A stretch of 64,000 bases of DNA from CADCTM01 sp049671305 (lineage in GTDB: Bacteria; Cyanobacteriota; Cyanobacteriia; Cyanobacteriales; Coleofasciculaceae). Shown here piece by piece: positions 51,875 to 61,409 of this stretch; position 1 is the first letter of the stretch; the number at the start of each line of letters is the position of its first letter. The notes beneath the pieces are model-generated. The model was not told the origin of the DNA, made no database searches, and saw nothing but the letters and a program-made list of their open reading frames with translations. The stretch lies in NCBI GenBank assembly GCA_049671305.1, contig JBATUR010000017.1, positions 1-64,000 on the forward strand, given 5' to 3'. A program made the translations under genes and the position numbers.

Positions 51875-52113
51875 GAATTGTTTTTTTATTTCCAGAAATT
51901 AAACTTAAAATGTTGCTATTCTCATTAATTGGCATCAAAGACGGTAATTCCCAAAAATTAAGGAGAACTCCCTAAAGATGGAAGCGAACGACCAACAGAC
52001 GGCACAAAAGTAAAGAGACAACTCTTTTGCTCCTTAACTACAAATAGAGCAATGCCGTAATTCAAGATGAAAGAGGTTGTATCTTTGCAAATAAGTAACA
52101 GCATAACGAACTC

Positions 52114-54594
52114 ATGAGCAGTGGGGAAAAGATCAAGCAGCATCCTGATTTAGCGGGACTGACAGAGCAACAAGTTCGCGATCGCCTAGTCGCCGGACAA
52201 GGTAACGATGCCAAACTAGAAACTAGCCGTTCTTACCGCCAAATTCTCCAAGAAAACCTTTTCAACTTCATCAACGCCGTTTTTGCAGGCATTGGTATTG
52301 TCATGCTGTTGCTAGGAAGAATTGGCGATGCCATTTTAGTCGTAGTGATTATTTTTGGCGGTGTCTTAATCAACATCTACCAAGAAATTTGGGCAAAGCA
52401 AAAACTCGACGAAATTGCCTTACTACATCGACCTACTGCCACAGTCATTCGCCACAGTCAAGAGCACCACATCGACCCCAGCGGCATTGTTCTAGATGAC
52501 ATTTTACAAGTTGAGCCTGGTGACCAAATCGTAGTCGATGGCATCATTGTTGGTAATGGTCAAATAGAAGTAGATGAATCTCTGCTAACTGGAGAATCTG
52601 ACCTGATTGCCAAACAAGCCGGAGACAAAGTATACTCTGGCAGCTTCTGTGTCAGCGGCACCGCCTGCTACGAAGCCCAAAAAGTGGGAATTCACACGGT
52701 TGCTTATCAACTGATGACAGGAGCACGCACCTTTCGTCAAGTCTTAACCCCAATTCAAAAAGAAATCAACCTGGTGATCCGCATCTTCATGCTCATTGCC
52801 TGCTTTCTCTGGATTTTAGTCGGCATCAGCTTCCTCAGCAAAGACTACTCGATCACCGATGTCGCCCAAAGATCAGCCGTTATTGCCGGATTAGTGCCTG
52901 CTGGACTACTACTGGCAATTACCCTAGCTTATGGACTCGGTGCCGTGAGGATGTTGGGGCAGGATGTCTTAATTCAGCAAGCAAACGCCGTAGAATCATT
53001 GAGCAACGTCAATATTCTCTGCTTGGACAAGACCGGCACACTCACCAGCAACCAAATTCAACTACAAGACCTCTACCCAAACAAGATTAGCTCAAGTCAA
53101 CTGCAAAGCTTATTAAGCGACTATGCCGCCAGCACCACAGCAGGCAACAAAACCAACGAAGCGATCGCCAAACTCTACCCAGGGCAACCATATCCCCTCA
53201 AAGCACAAGTCCCCTTCTCCTCTGCCCGCAAATGGAGCGCCTTGGCTTTTGATAGCGTTCAAAGTATCAACCTAAAAGCAGGAGTTTACCTGTTGGGCGC
53301 ACCAGAAATCTTAATCAATAATCTATCCCTAAGCGACCCAATCAGCGAATATATCAAAACCGGAACCGAGCAAGGACTACGGGTAGTTGCATTTGTCTAC
53401 AGTCCCCATCTAGAAGCCTTACATGACCAAGCTGGACAGCCTCAACTACCTCCTAATATTGAGATTTTAGGCATTTTGAGGTTTAGCGACCAATTGCGCC
53501 CAGAAGCCAAGGAAACCCTAGATGGGTTTGCCCAAGCTGGAATTGCCATCAAAGTCATTTCTGGAGACAACCCGCAAACAGTAGCATCCCTGGCAAAGCA
53601 AGCCGGGTTAGGCACAGAAATTCAAGTTGTTTCTGGGCAAGAATTAGCACAAATGGATCAGGCACAGTTTGCCCAAGCCGCTCAAAATAGTACAATTTTT
53701 GGTCGGATCACTCCAGAGCAAAAAGCCAAACTCGTGCAAAGTTTGCGGCAACAAGGCAACTATGTGGCGATGATTGGAGATGGAGTTAATGACGTATTGT
53801 CACTGAAACAGGCTAATTTAGCGATCGCAATGGAAAGCGGCAGCAAAGCCACCCGTGCCGTCGCTGACATCGTATTGCTGAAAGATTCCTTTGGGGCACT
53901 ACCTCATACCTTTTCCGAAGGACAGCGTATCCGCAACGGTATTTTAGACTTAATGAAACTGTTTATGGTCAGAACCGCTTGCGTCACCTTACTAATTTTT
54001 GCCACAGCGATCGTTACCGATAGTTTTCCCTTAGAAAATAAACAAAGTGCCTTTATCTCCCTAATTGGCGTGGGTTTACCAACTATGTGTATTCCTATCT
54101 GGGCAAAACCAGGAGCAAAACTTCGCTATAGTTTGGTACGTTCCCTGCTACATTTCGTTGTGCCAGCGACGCTATCTTTAACGATGGTTTCGTTGCTAGT
54201 TTATTTATTTTATCTAGTTGTAGCAGTGCTAGATTTGCCACCAGGCATGGGCATTGCTCAAGTCGATTATTCCGTACCTCGCAGCGCTTTAGTTGCCATT
54301 TTTGTGATGTGCGAATTGTGCTTAATTCCGTTTCTTAAGCCACCAACTAGAGCTTGGGTTGGCGGTGAACCACTCAGTGGCGACTGGCGATATACTCAAA
54401 CTTCCTTGCTACTATTAGGAGTTTATATAATAGTTGTTCTTGTTCCACCATTACGCAACTTTTTTGAGCTATCTTCCCTCAGTTTGATGAGTTATTTGTT
54501 TATTGGTTTGGTGGCAATAGAGTGGTGCTTAATTTTGCGTTTTATCTGGCGGACGAGATTTTTGGATCGCTTTTTGGGAGTTGACTTAAGTTAG
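52114..54594 (+). CDS. P-type cation-transporting ATPase (CtpE-like)
   Basis: An 826-residue P-type ATPase. Motifs: LLTGESDLI (actuator), CLDKTGTLTSN (phosphorylated Asp), KVISGDNPQTVASLA and MIGDGVNDVLSLKQANLAIAM (hinge), with two plus six to eight membrane helices. It lacks heavy-metal-binding N-terminal domains and a CPC motif. The short nucleotide-binding domain and overall arrangement recall the CtpE-like subgroup, some of which move calcium; the ion here is not established. About 22 bases separate it from the next gene on the same strand. Confidence 0.9.
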   Translation: MSSGEKIKQHPDLAGLTEQQVRDRLVAGQGNDAKLETSRSYRQILQENLFNFINAVFAGIGIVMLLLGRIGDAILVVVIIFGGVLINIYQEIWAKQKLDEIALLHRPTATVIRHSQEHHIDPSGIVLDDILQVEPGDQIVVDGIIVGNGQIEVDESLLTGESDLIAKQAGDKVYSGSFCVSGTACYEAQKVGIHTVAYQLMTGARTFRQVLTPIQKEINLVIRIFMLIACFLWILVGISFLSKDYSITDVAQRSAVIAGLVPAGLLLAITLAYGLGAVRMLGQDVLIQQANAVESLSNVNILCLDKTGTLTSNQIQLQDLYPNKISSSQLQSLLSDYAASTTAGNKTNEAIAKLYPGQPYPLKAQVPFSSARKWSALAFDSVQSINLKAGVYLLGAPEILINNLSLSDPISEYIKTGTEQGLRVVAFVYSPHLEALHDQAGQPQLPPNIEILGILRFSDQLRPEAKETLDGFAQAGIAIKVISGDNPQTVASLAKQAGLGTEIQVVSGQELAQMDQAQFAQAAQNSTIFGRITPEQKAKLVQSLRQQGNYVAMIGDGVNDVLSLKQANLAIAMESGSKATRAVADIVLLKDSFGALPHTFSEGQRIRNGILDLMKLFMVRTACVTLLIFATAIVTDSFPLENKQSAFISLIGVGLPTMCIPIWAKPGAKLRYSLVRSLLHFVVPATLSLTMVSLLVYLFYLVVAVLDLPPGMGIAQVDYSVPRSALVAIFVMCELCLIPFLKPPTRAWVGGEPLSGDWRYTQTSLLLLGVYIIVVLVPPLRNFFELSSLSLMSYLFIGLVAIEWCLILRFIWRTRFLDRFLGVDLS

Positions 54595-54616
54595 TACCAC
54601 ATTTAATTTTAGCTAC

Positions 54617-55324
54617 ATGAATGACACAAATCAACCAATAACTCCAGAGCCAGTTAGTATTAACGAAACAAATCAGCCAATAACTCAATATCCCGTCAGT
54701 ATTTGGGAAGGAATCGCGATCGCTTCTGGTGCTGTATTATTAGTAATCACAGGCGTGGCAGGGTTGGGTTATAAAATGGTTAGGAATGCTTTTGCACCGC
54801 AACGAGCAGAAGCGATCGCTCAAAACTTAATGAAGTTTAAGATTCCTGGTGGTTCTCAAGGTGCATTTGGTCTTACTTTGGGCGGCGCCACTATTGCTGT
54901 CGTCACTAGTAAAAATTCTCTTAATAATCAGCCTGGGGCGATACCATATTCTAGTGATCGTCCCCCAGTTGTTGAATTAATTATCGCCAAAACTCCCCCA
55001 GACCGCGAAAGCAAAGATAACCCACCACAAAACTTTAATCCGGCATTTTCCTTCTCTGGTTTGTCATTTTCTTACCAGTCAGATAATGGATTTCAAGCAA
55101 CATCATCTCGCTCGGAAAATAAACTATTTTGTGGCGAAGCTATTCCCGTGCTCATTCAAGAAGGACGACAAACTTTTGCCAACAAACCCAATAGTGTACC
55201 TGCAATTAAATATAGTGTGCGCCGTAGCCTCGATGACCATCAACGTCTAGTTGTGGTAACAGCAATTGGAGAGCAAGCCCAAAAAAAAGCAGCGACCGTT
55301 TTTAATTCTCTCAAATGTCAATAA
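54617..55324 (+). CDS. single-pass membrane protein of unknown function
   Basis: A 235-residue protein. The N-terminus holds two short imperfect repeats (NDTNQPITPEPVSI and NETNQPITQYPVSI), followed by a membrane helix (about 32-53, GIAIASGAVLLVITGVAGLGYKMV) and a soluble C-terminal domain (IAQNLMKFKIPGGSQGAFGLTLGGATIAVVTS) with an unstructured middle rich in Pro, Ser and Asn. I do not recognise the family. It follows the P-type ATPase closely and could be its partner, but that is only context. Confidence 0.75.
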   Translation: MNDTNQPITPEPVSINETNQPITQYPVSIWEGIAIASGAVLLVITGVAGLGYKMVRNAFAPQRAEAIAQNLMKFKIPGGSQGAFGLTLGGATIAVVTSKNSLNNQPGAIPYSSDRPPVVELIIAKTPPDRESKDNPPQNFNPAFSFSGLSFSYQSDNGFQATSSRSENKLFCGEAIPVLIQEGRQTFANKPNSVPAIKYSVRRSLDDHQRLVVVTAIGEQAQKKAATVFNSLKCQ

Positions 55325-55333
55325 ACCACTTTC

Positions 55334-56032
55334 TTAAACACGGCGTAATAAGTTTAAACCATGAGTATCTGTGCCACAGGTATTCAGCAAATTATAAGTA
55401 GCACTCAACTGCTTAACCCGCTCAGTTTGTTTGGGGCTGGGCTGCCAAACTTCTGGGTTATTATAAGCATAATAAGCTTCTACGCCATCAATACCCAAAT
55501 CAGCAGCACTAGCAATCAAATCCTCAGCAGAACGTCGATAACGTACAGGATGCGCCAAAACAGCCACGCCACCTGCCTGATGCAAAACCTCAATTACCGC
55601 CCCAGCTTGAGCTGCACTATAGCGAGGCGCTTTACCCCTAAGATAAGGCTTAATCGCTGGATGTTCTGGATTAAAAGCATAGCCGAGAATGTGAACTTCC
55701 ACACCCAAAAGCTCAGAAGTAATTTCTACCCCCGTCCAGAGGTGAGGTATTTCAGGCGCTTGCTGCTGCCAGTTATCTAACCAATTTTGAGCAACTTTGT
55801 AACCCTCTACCGTATGATGATCGGTAATTGCAAAACCCTTGAGCCCAATCTTTACAGCTTGCTCAATTAACACCTCTGGTTTGAGCTGCCCATCAGAGCA
55901 ATTTGTATGCATATGAAAGTTGTAAAAATATGGGCAACTCTCAGATCCAATGGTTGAGAAGACTTGCCTGAGTGCTTGTTGATTTTGTGCAGCTACTGAT
56001 GATGAAGTAGTAGCTTCAATGTTAACTGCCAT
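55334..56032 (-). CDS. PHP-domain phosphoesterase
   Basis: A 232-residue PHP-family protein. The metal-binding signature is clear: NFHMHTNCSDGQL at the start, FAITDHHTVEGY, GVEITSELLGVEVHILGYAF, AVLAHPVRY and CGTDTHGLN. This pattern matches the TrpH/RNase AM branch of PHP proteins, which hydrolyse 3',5'-nucleoside bisphosphates or short RNA 5' ends, rather than histidinol phosphatase. It is convergent with the membrane-protein gene, 9 bases apart. Exact substrate unproven. Confidence 0.85.
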   Translation of the reverse strand: MAVNIEATTSSSVAAQNQQALRQVFSTIGSESCPYFYNFHMHTNCSDGQLKPEVLIEQAVKIGLKGFAITDHHTVEGYKVAQNWLDNWQQQAPEIPHLWTGVEITSELLGVEVHILGYAFNPEHPAIKPYLRGKAPRYSAAQAGAVIEVLHQAGGVAVLAHPVRYRRSAEDLIASAADLGIDGVEAYYAYNNPEVWQPSPKQTERVKQLSATYNLLNTCGTDTHGLNLLRRV

Positions 56033-56281
56033 AATTGCCTTCTATCTATAAAGAGTATGTGTTGATATCGATGCTACCTTCAACCGCGAGCACCGGGAAA
56101 TGATTTCTAATTGTTAACTTTACCTTAGCAAAAGTTAGTCGATTAGGACGGTTAAAAGGTTTAAACATAGAGGACTTTATATTTATGCCACTGTAGAGAT
56201 TTTGAGAGCATCAAGAGTTTGTAGAGTTAAAAGTCACGGCGTTGCTTATTGCCAACTTTCAACTCTGACATACTGTGCGCC

Positions 56282-57490
56282 TCATACTGCTTCACTTACA
56301 GCATCTGAGTTGCGAACTTTCCAAGCAATATCTAAAACATGAGTCCAGCGCTTTTGTACCTGTTTTGGTGTGTAACCAATGGCTTTGGAGATTTCTGGGT
56401 CACTTTTATGTGCTTGCTTGAGAGCTAGCAATTGTTGTTGAGCTTCGTCAAGTTGTCCAACAAACACTTCCCACTGATCAGAAGTCATTCCCAGCTTTTG
56501 GTCAAGGTCTGCACCTAACCACTGATGAACAAGTTTCCAATGAGAAGAGCGAGAAAACTTCTCAACATGATACTTGAAACGCTGTTGCAGATAGTCACGT
56601 TGTCGGGGTGTTAGTCCGAGGATATTGTCGATATCTGGCGCAGCGAGGTCTTGCATTTTTAAGATTAGGTAATCTGCACAGTCGGCATGACCTTGGGCTT
56701 CTAGGTATTGTACAAGTTCAGCGACAACGCGATCGCGCAAGACAGCTTCACTCGGATCATTTGACTGTGCAACTAAGCGAGAGCGCACTTGCTGCATGGC
56801 AGGAGAGCGGCTATGCTCAATTGCATCTTCGCCTTTAGCAAACTCAACTGCCTGCTCAATATCTAAGGGAGTTTCGCTGGGTTGTCTCTTGGCAAAACTT
56901 TGTACTCTCAAGACAATTAACTGTTGGCTATTACGATTAGGTAAAGTAATGCGGCGCTTGGCATATTGCTCAGTGAAAGCCATGTATTCAGCGAGTTCAA
57001 CTTGGCTACGGGGAGTGTAGTCAGCAGGCACGTCATTTTCACGACGAAAGGCTTTGAGAGACTCGGCGTAGAAGTCTTGGAGAAAATCTTCAATTAAGTT
57101 GTAACGAGCCGCAAAACTCAACTGAGCGTGTGCTGGGGCAATGTGACGATAAATCATCACACTGAGGTTGCTGTGCAGCTCAACACGACCTTGCTTGGAA
57201 CCCAGTTGATGGTAGCGCAAGCACTTGGAGATGCGATGACGAGCTAAAGTTAGCTGCCAAGAACCGACATCACCAGAAGATTGAATGCGATCGCTTTTGT
57301 GACAAATTCGTTCTACCTCAGTAGCAATGCGATCGGCAACACCTTGCACACGGCTAGAGCCAACACCAATTTGCGCTTGCAGTTCTTCTAGTAATAGTTT
57401 ATTGAGAGACGACTCAGTTTGTACACTTTCCGGAGCATTAACATAGTTCTGAGAAGTTTGATTGAGAGATGTCGCAGTTTTAACGTTCAT
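56282..57490 (-). CDS. hetZ: HetZ-family protein
   Basis: A 402-residue protein that I recognise as HetZ or a close relative: SVMIYRHIAPAHAQLSFAARYNLIEDFLQDFYAESLKAFRREN, SQVELAEYMAFTEQYAKRRITLPN, QGHADCADYLILKMQDL and RQRDYLQQRFKYHVEKFSRSSHWKLVHQWLGADLDQ. HetZ is a DNA-binding regulator that acts early in heterocyst differentiation alongside HetR in Anabaena; related proteins also occur in cyanobacteria without heterocysts. Length agrees with HetZ (about 400). Presence supports a filamentous or Chroococcidiopsis-like host but does not prove heterocyst formation. The neighbours patU and hetP are not present in the window. Confidence 0.7.
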   Translation of the reverse strand: MNVKTATSLNQTSQNYVNAPESVQTESSLNKLLLEELQAQIGVGSSRVQGVADRIATEVERICHKSDRIQSSGDVGSWQLTLARHRISKCLRYHQLGSKQGRVELHSNLSVMIYRHIAPAHAQLSFAARYNLIEDFLQDFYAESLKAFRRENDVPADYTPRSQVELAEYMAFTEQYAKRRITLPNRNSQQLIVLRVQSFAKRQPSETPLDIEQAVEFAKGEDAIEHSRSPAMQQVRSRLVAQSNDPSEAVLRDRVVAELVQYLEAQGHADCADYLILKMQDLAAPDIDNILGLTPRQRDYLQQRFKYHVEKFSRSSHWKLVHQWLGADLDQKLGMTSDQWEVFVGQLDEAQQQLLALKQAHKSDPEISKAIGYTPKQVQKRWTHVLDIAWKVRNSDAVSEAV

Positions 57491-57915
57491 GGTATTGCCC
57501 CAAAAAAAATTGTGTTCGTTGCCTGCAGAGAACTTGAGTTAAAGCGGTTGTAGGTGTCATCTACAAAGCTTTGCTTGTCCTGTTCTCTACATTTCGACTG
57601 TAAACGGCTACCCTGAACGATTGAATCAATGTTGTGTCACTACTCTAGATTGACTGCCTTCAGCTTATTGATACCTAAGCGAGTTAAATAAGATATCGTG
57701 AAAAAACCTTGCTGTATAAGCGTTATAGCTTTTGCAACCCTAAAACCAACAGCACCAACTTAAAGACATTTAGTAGACAATCAACAAACTGGGTGCATTA
57801 AAAACTCCCATCCGTAATCTGCCACCTTGCCCTTGTAGACTGTGGCTTCACTCTTAGAATGGCAGAATGAATTGTGTGATTATTTCACTCTGCCACGTCC
57901 TAGCCGAGAAACCTT
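57491..57915. other. intergenic upstream of hetZ
   Basis: About 425 bases between the divergently oriented regions of hetZ and the Sua5-family gene (both minus strand). It should contain the hetZ promoter and leader. I looked for a HetR-type palindrome and saw no convincing match, and no gene. Confidence 0.4.
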
Positions 57916-58569
57916 TTATTGGTTAACAGGCGACATCCAAGTTGTTGCCGCTTCCCAACCCAAACCTTGACGCACCATGACAGGTTCGGAGCTTGTCATG
58001 TCGAGAATTGTTGAGACTTGTGTTTGCGGTTCAGAACCGTCATCCACAATAATGTCAACCAAACTATCAAACTCATCAAAGAGCTGCGCCTGTTCAATTG
58101 CCTCCAGCGTCGTTTCGTCTTGCCCAGGTAAATGAGCCGAAGTGGAAATAATCGGATTTCCCAAGGCTTCGACTAATGCATGGCACACAGCATGATTTGG
58201 GACACGAATGCCGCTCGTTTTGCGCTTGGGGTTCATTACCAAGCGAGGCACTAATTTTGTTGCAGGTAGCAAAAAAGTATAAGGTCCCGGAATCAAACGC
58301 TTCATAAGGCGGTAAGCTGGGTCACTGACACAGGCATATTGGGCAATGTTCGACAGAGAAGAACACAAAAACGTCAGGGGCTTATCATTAGATAATTGCT
58401 TCAAACGCCTAACTCGTTCTACTGCTGATTTCACATTTAGGTCACAGCCAATTGCATAGACGGTATCTGTGGGGTATAACATTACAGCACCATCTTGCAA
58501 GGCGTTTCTAATTTCCTCTATTCGGCGTTTTTGCGGAGTTTCCGGATGCACAGTGTAAATAGTTGCCAT
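57916..58569 (-). CDS. YrdC-domain protein, second Sua5/YciO-family copy
   Basis: About 217 residues from ATG 58569 (a TTG at 58572 is in frame). It has the YrdC fold: MLYPTDTVYAIGCDLNVKSAVERVRRLKQLSNDKPLTFLC, PGPYTFLLPATKLVP, KRKTSGIRVPNHAVCHALVEALGNPIISTSAHLPGQDE. The KRKTSGIRVP element is characteristic of the YciO group, which is separate from TsaC/Sua5. It is therefore probably not the t6A enzyme, which is better matched by 29663-30247. Biochemical role of YciO is not settled. Confidence 0.85.
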   Translation of the reverse strand: MATIYTVHPETPQKRRIEEIRNALQDGAVMLYPTDTVYAIGCDLNVKSAVERVRRLKQLSNDKPLTFLCSSLSNIAQYACVSDPAYRLMKRLIPGPYTFLLPATKLVPRLVMNPKRKTSGIRVPNHAVCHALVEALGNPIISTSAHLPGQDETTLEAIEQAQLFDEFDSLVDIIVDDGSEPQTQVSTILDMTSSEPVMVRQGLGWEAATTWMSPVNQ

Positions 58570-58660
58570 CAAAATTTATTATTGTTTGTTATTGGTCGAT
58601 TCATAAAAGCCACGAATCCTGAATTATGAGGCTTGCTCACAACTCAATTGTCAAAACTTT

Positions 58661-60133
58661 ATGACCAAGTTAGTTTACCTGGATTGTCCGACCGGAATTG
58701 CAGGAGATATGTGCCTGGGGGCATTAATCTCGGCGGGTGTGCCGCTGGAGTATCTAACTTTAGAGCTCAAAAAACTGGGTATTGAGCAGGAATATAGCCT
58801 CAGAGTCGAAAGTATTCATCACAATGGTCAGTTAGCGACAAAAGTTTATGTTGATTTGTTGGGTAATCATGATCACAGTCATGAACACGAGCACAGTCAT
58901 GAACATGATCACAGCCACGAGCATAAGCACAGCCACGAGCATGATCATAGCCACGGACATGATCATAAAAGCCATAGCTTAATTGCACCCAAACCTCAAC
59001 ACCACGACTCAACCCGGCATCTCCCTGAAATTGAGCAATTAATCACAAATGCCGATTTACCACCACGAGTGTCAGAGTGGAGTCTTGCCGTTTTCCGAAA
59101 ATTGGCAGAGGCAGAAGGCGCTGTACATGGCATCCCACGCGCACAAGTTCATTTCCATGAGGTGGGTGCCACTGATGCCATTGTAGATATTGTCGGGACT
59201 TGTTTGGGGCTAGATTGGCTAGGGATTGACCACCTCTATTGTTCGGCTCTCCCTACTGGTGGTGGTACTGTCTGGGCAGCACATGGTAGGCTACCTGTGC
59301 CTGTACCTGCGGTTTTGAAGTTATGGGAATCTCGGCAGGTGCCAATTTACCACAATGGTATTAATCGAGAATTAGTCACCCCTACAGGTGCGGCGCTGGT
59401 TACTGCCTTGGCTTCAGGTTTTGGGGTTGCACCACCCATGAAGTTGCAAAGGGTAGGTGTTGGTGCCGGTTCTTTGCAGTTGGCAATTCCCAATATTTTA
59501 CGTTTGTGGATTGGCGAGGGGGAAGTTGAAGAATCTCCATTGCAAAATTTGATTGCTAAACCGGAAAATTTAACTTCCCAACCCAGGGTGGGCACGGAGG
59601 CATCGCCCCTACAAGGGTTGGAAAAGACAACTTCTAAGCCTGATTTGGAGACAATCTCGGTGTTGCAAACCCAAATTGATGATTTGAGTCCTCAAGCGGT
59701 TGGTTATGTGTTTGAGGTGCTTTTTAAGGCGGGTGCAGTGGATGTTTTTACCCAGGCGATTGGTATGAAGAAGTCTCGCCCTGGTGTCTTGCTGACGGTA
59801 ATCTGTCATCCTCAAGATATGGAGTCTTGTGAAATGGTTTTGTTTAGGGAGACGACGACTTTGGGTGTACGTCGTTTTACGCAGCAACGCCGGATTTTGT
59901 CAAGGGAAATGCACTGGATAAAAACTCAGTATGGTGATGTGCGGGTAAAGGTGGCGTGGAGTGGTAGTTTGGCTGATCCAATTTATACGATGCCGCCACG
60001 TCATGCGATCGCTAATGTACAACCCGAATATGAAGATTGTGCTGAGTTGGCGAGGGCAAATAATCTACCCTGGCGAGAGGTTCATCAATTGGCGCTGCAA
60101 AGTTGGTATGAGCAGCACGAGCATTTAACATAA
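58661..60133 (+). CDS. larC: nickel pincer cofactor biosynthesis protein LarC
   Basis: LarC inserts nickel into the pincer nucleotide cofactor used by lactate racemase and related enzymes. The protein has DCPTGIAGDMCLGALISAGV at the N-terminus, RAQVHFHEVGATDAIVDIVGTCLGLD, GGGTVWAAHGRLPVPVPAVL, and RELVTPTGAALV. A His-rich run at about residues 68-107 (58869-58975) could store or bind nickel. At 59586-59612 an in-frame repeat insert adds an extra spacer. The length of 490 residues is longer than the usual 400-430 because of these two insertions. LarB and LarE are not in the window. Confidence 0.92.
   Translation: MTKLVYLDCPTGIAGDMCLGALISAGVPLEYLTLELKKLGIEQEYSLRVESIHHNGQLATKVYVDLLGNHDHSHEHEHSHEHDHSHEHKHSHEHDHSHGHDHKSHSLIAPKPQHHDSTRHLPEIEQLITNADLPPRVSEWSLAVFRKLAEAEGAVHGIPRAQVHFHEVGATDAIVDIVGTCLGLDWLGIDHLYCSALPTGGGTVWAAHGRLPVPVPAVLKLWESRQVPIYHNGINRELVTPTGAALVTALASGFGVAPPMKLQRVGVGAGSLQLAIPNILRLWIGEGEVEESPLQNLIAKPENLTSQPRVGTEASPLQGLEKTTSKPDLETISVLQTQIDDLSPQAVGYVFEVLFKAGAVDVFTQAIGMKKSRPGVLLTVICHPQDMESCEMVLFRETTTLGVRRFTQQRRILSREMHWIKTQYGDVRVKVAWSGSLADPIYTMPPRHAIANVQPEYEDCAELARANNLPWREVHQLALQSWYEQHEHLT
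58869..58975 (+). repeat. His-rich coding repeat in larC
   Basis: Degenerate tandem repeats encoding alternating His with Asp, Ser, Glu or Gly (units such as HSHEHD). The run is a natural slippage target and a probable nickel-binding loop. Confidence 0.85.
59586..59612 (+). repeat. dispersed repeat inserted in frame within larC
   Basis: GGGTGGGCACGGAGGCATCG followed by CCCCTAC reads like a short repeat that I recall as scattered through cyanobacterial intergenic DNA. Here it lies within the larC reading frame and encodes a linker of about nine residues (GTEASPL) without breaking the frame. Confidence 0.6.
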
Positions 60134-60189
60134 ATGGGAAGCTTGTCTCATAAGAGTGCTGCTGTGAATTGCAGAATAAGAAAATAGCT

Positions 60190-61332
60190 ATGAATCGAAT
60201 CTTTTCACCTTTTCAACAGTTTCTCATTACTTGGCTACTAATTTTAGTGACAGGTTGGATGACGCTTCTTGCCCTCAGTTATGTGGGTGAATTAATTAGT
60301 ATTTTGCTAACAGCGGCTTTGATTGCTTTTTTGCTGAATTATGCTGTGAAGGCAGTACGACCTTTTTTACCTCGAAGTGTTGCGGCTATTTTTGTTTATT
60401 TGGTGGCGGCAGTTGCTGTAGTTTTGTTTGCTCTAACTTTAGCACCGCCAGTGTTTAATCAAGGGCGGCAATTGGTGACAAATTTACCGTCTTTGTTGGA
60501 AGCAAGTCAAGGACAATTGGCGAGTTTTCAAGATTGGAGTGTGGAGCACAATTTACCTTTTGATGTGCGGATTTTGGCATCTCAACTGCTGGCACGGGTT
60601 CAAGCGCAGGCAGAAGCGATCGCTTCTACTGGTTTGGGTTTGGTGGTAGGTACTTTTAATTGGGTTTTGGATTTAATTTTAGTACTAGTAATTTCTTTTT
60701 ATATGCTCATTGATGGTGAGCGAGTTTGGCGCAGTTTAACTGGTGTTTTTTCACCAAGAATTCGAGATGGTTTAACTCAAGCTTTGCAACGCAATTTGCA
60801 GCGATTTGTTTCTGGTCAGTTATTATTAGGCTTGTTTATGGCAATATGCCTGGCGCTGGCTTTTTTGGCGCTACGGGTACCTTTTTTCTTGTTGTTTGCT
60901 GTTTTTATTGGCTTGATGGAAGTTATTCCTTTTATCGGTGCCACTTTGGGTATTGCCACTGTTGTAATTATTGTGGCGTTTATTAATTGGTGGATGGCGC
61001 TACAGGTGCTGGCAGTTGCGATCGCTATTCAACAAGTCAAGGACAATTTAATTGCGCCCCGAATTATGGGCAATTTAACGGGTTTATCTCCGGTGATTAT
61101 TTTTGTTTCTTTGCTATTAGGAGCAAAAGTTGGTGGCTTACTAGGAGTGATTTTGGCGATTCCGATCACTGGTGTTATAAAAAGTTTAGCAGAAATTACA
61201 CTTGACCCTAAATTACCACCTCAAACTGGAGCCTTTTTTCATAATCCTTTTGTTAAGGATGGTTTGCAACCAATTGCTAGTGCTGATCAAAAAGAGGTAT
61301 CTAAGAGTGAGTTACAAAACAAGCCTCTTTAA
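60190..61332 (+). CDS. AI-2E family transporter
   Basis: About 380 residues from ATG 60190 (the frame extends to a TTG at 60169). About eight hydrophobic segments with the family's central ILVLVISFYMLIDGERVW and C-terminal NLIAPRIMGNLTGLSPVIIFVSLLLGAKVGGLLGVILAIPI are visible. Family members include the AI-2 exporter TqsA and Na+/H+ antiporters; in cyanobacteria the substrate is generally unknown. It starts 56 bases after larC. Confidence 0.9.
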   Translation: MNRIFSPFQQFLITWLLILVTGWMTLLALSYVGELISILLTAALIAFLLNYAVKAVRPFLPRSVAAIFVYLVAAVAVVLFALTLAPPVFNQGRQLVTNLPSLLEASQGQLASFQDWSVEHNLPFDVRILASQLLARVQAQAEAIASTGLGLVVGTFNWVLDLILVLVISFYMLIDGERVWRSLTGVFSPRIRDGLTQALQRNLQRFVSGQLLLGLFMAICLALAFLALRVPFFLLFAVFIGLMEVIPFIGATLGIATVVIIVAFINWWMALQVLAVAIAIQQVKDNLIAPRIMGNLTGLSPVIIFVSLLLGAKVGGLLGVILAIPITGVIKSLAEITLDPKLPPQTGAFFHNPFVKDGLQPIASADQKEVSKSELQNKPL

Positions 61333-61409
61333 TTCAACATTTTGCAGCATAAGTTGCCAACAAAAAGTGTTAAAATTTCGCTTATTTTGTAACTAAGATG
61401 ATATTAAGT

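Noticed and set aside
58868..58976. Short periodic repeats resembling a CRISPR array
   Set aside because: The period is set by His codons and there are no unique spacers; it is a coding His-rich loop of LarC.
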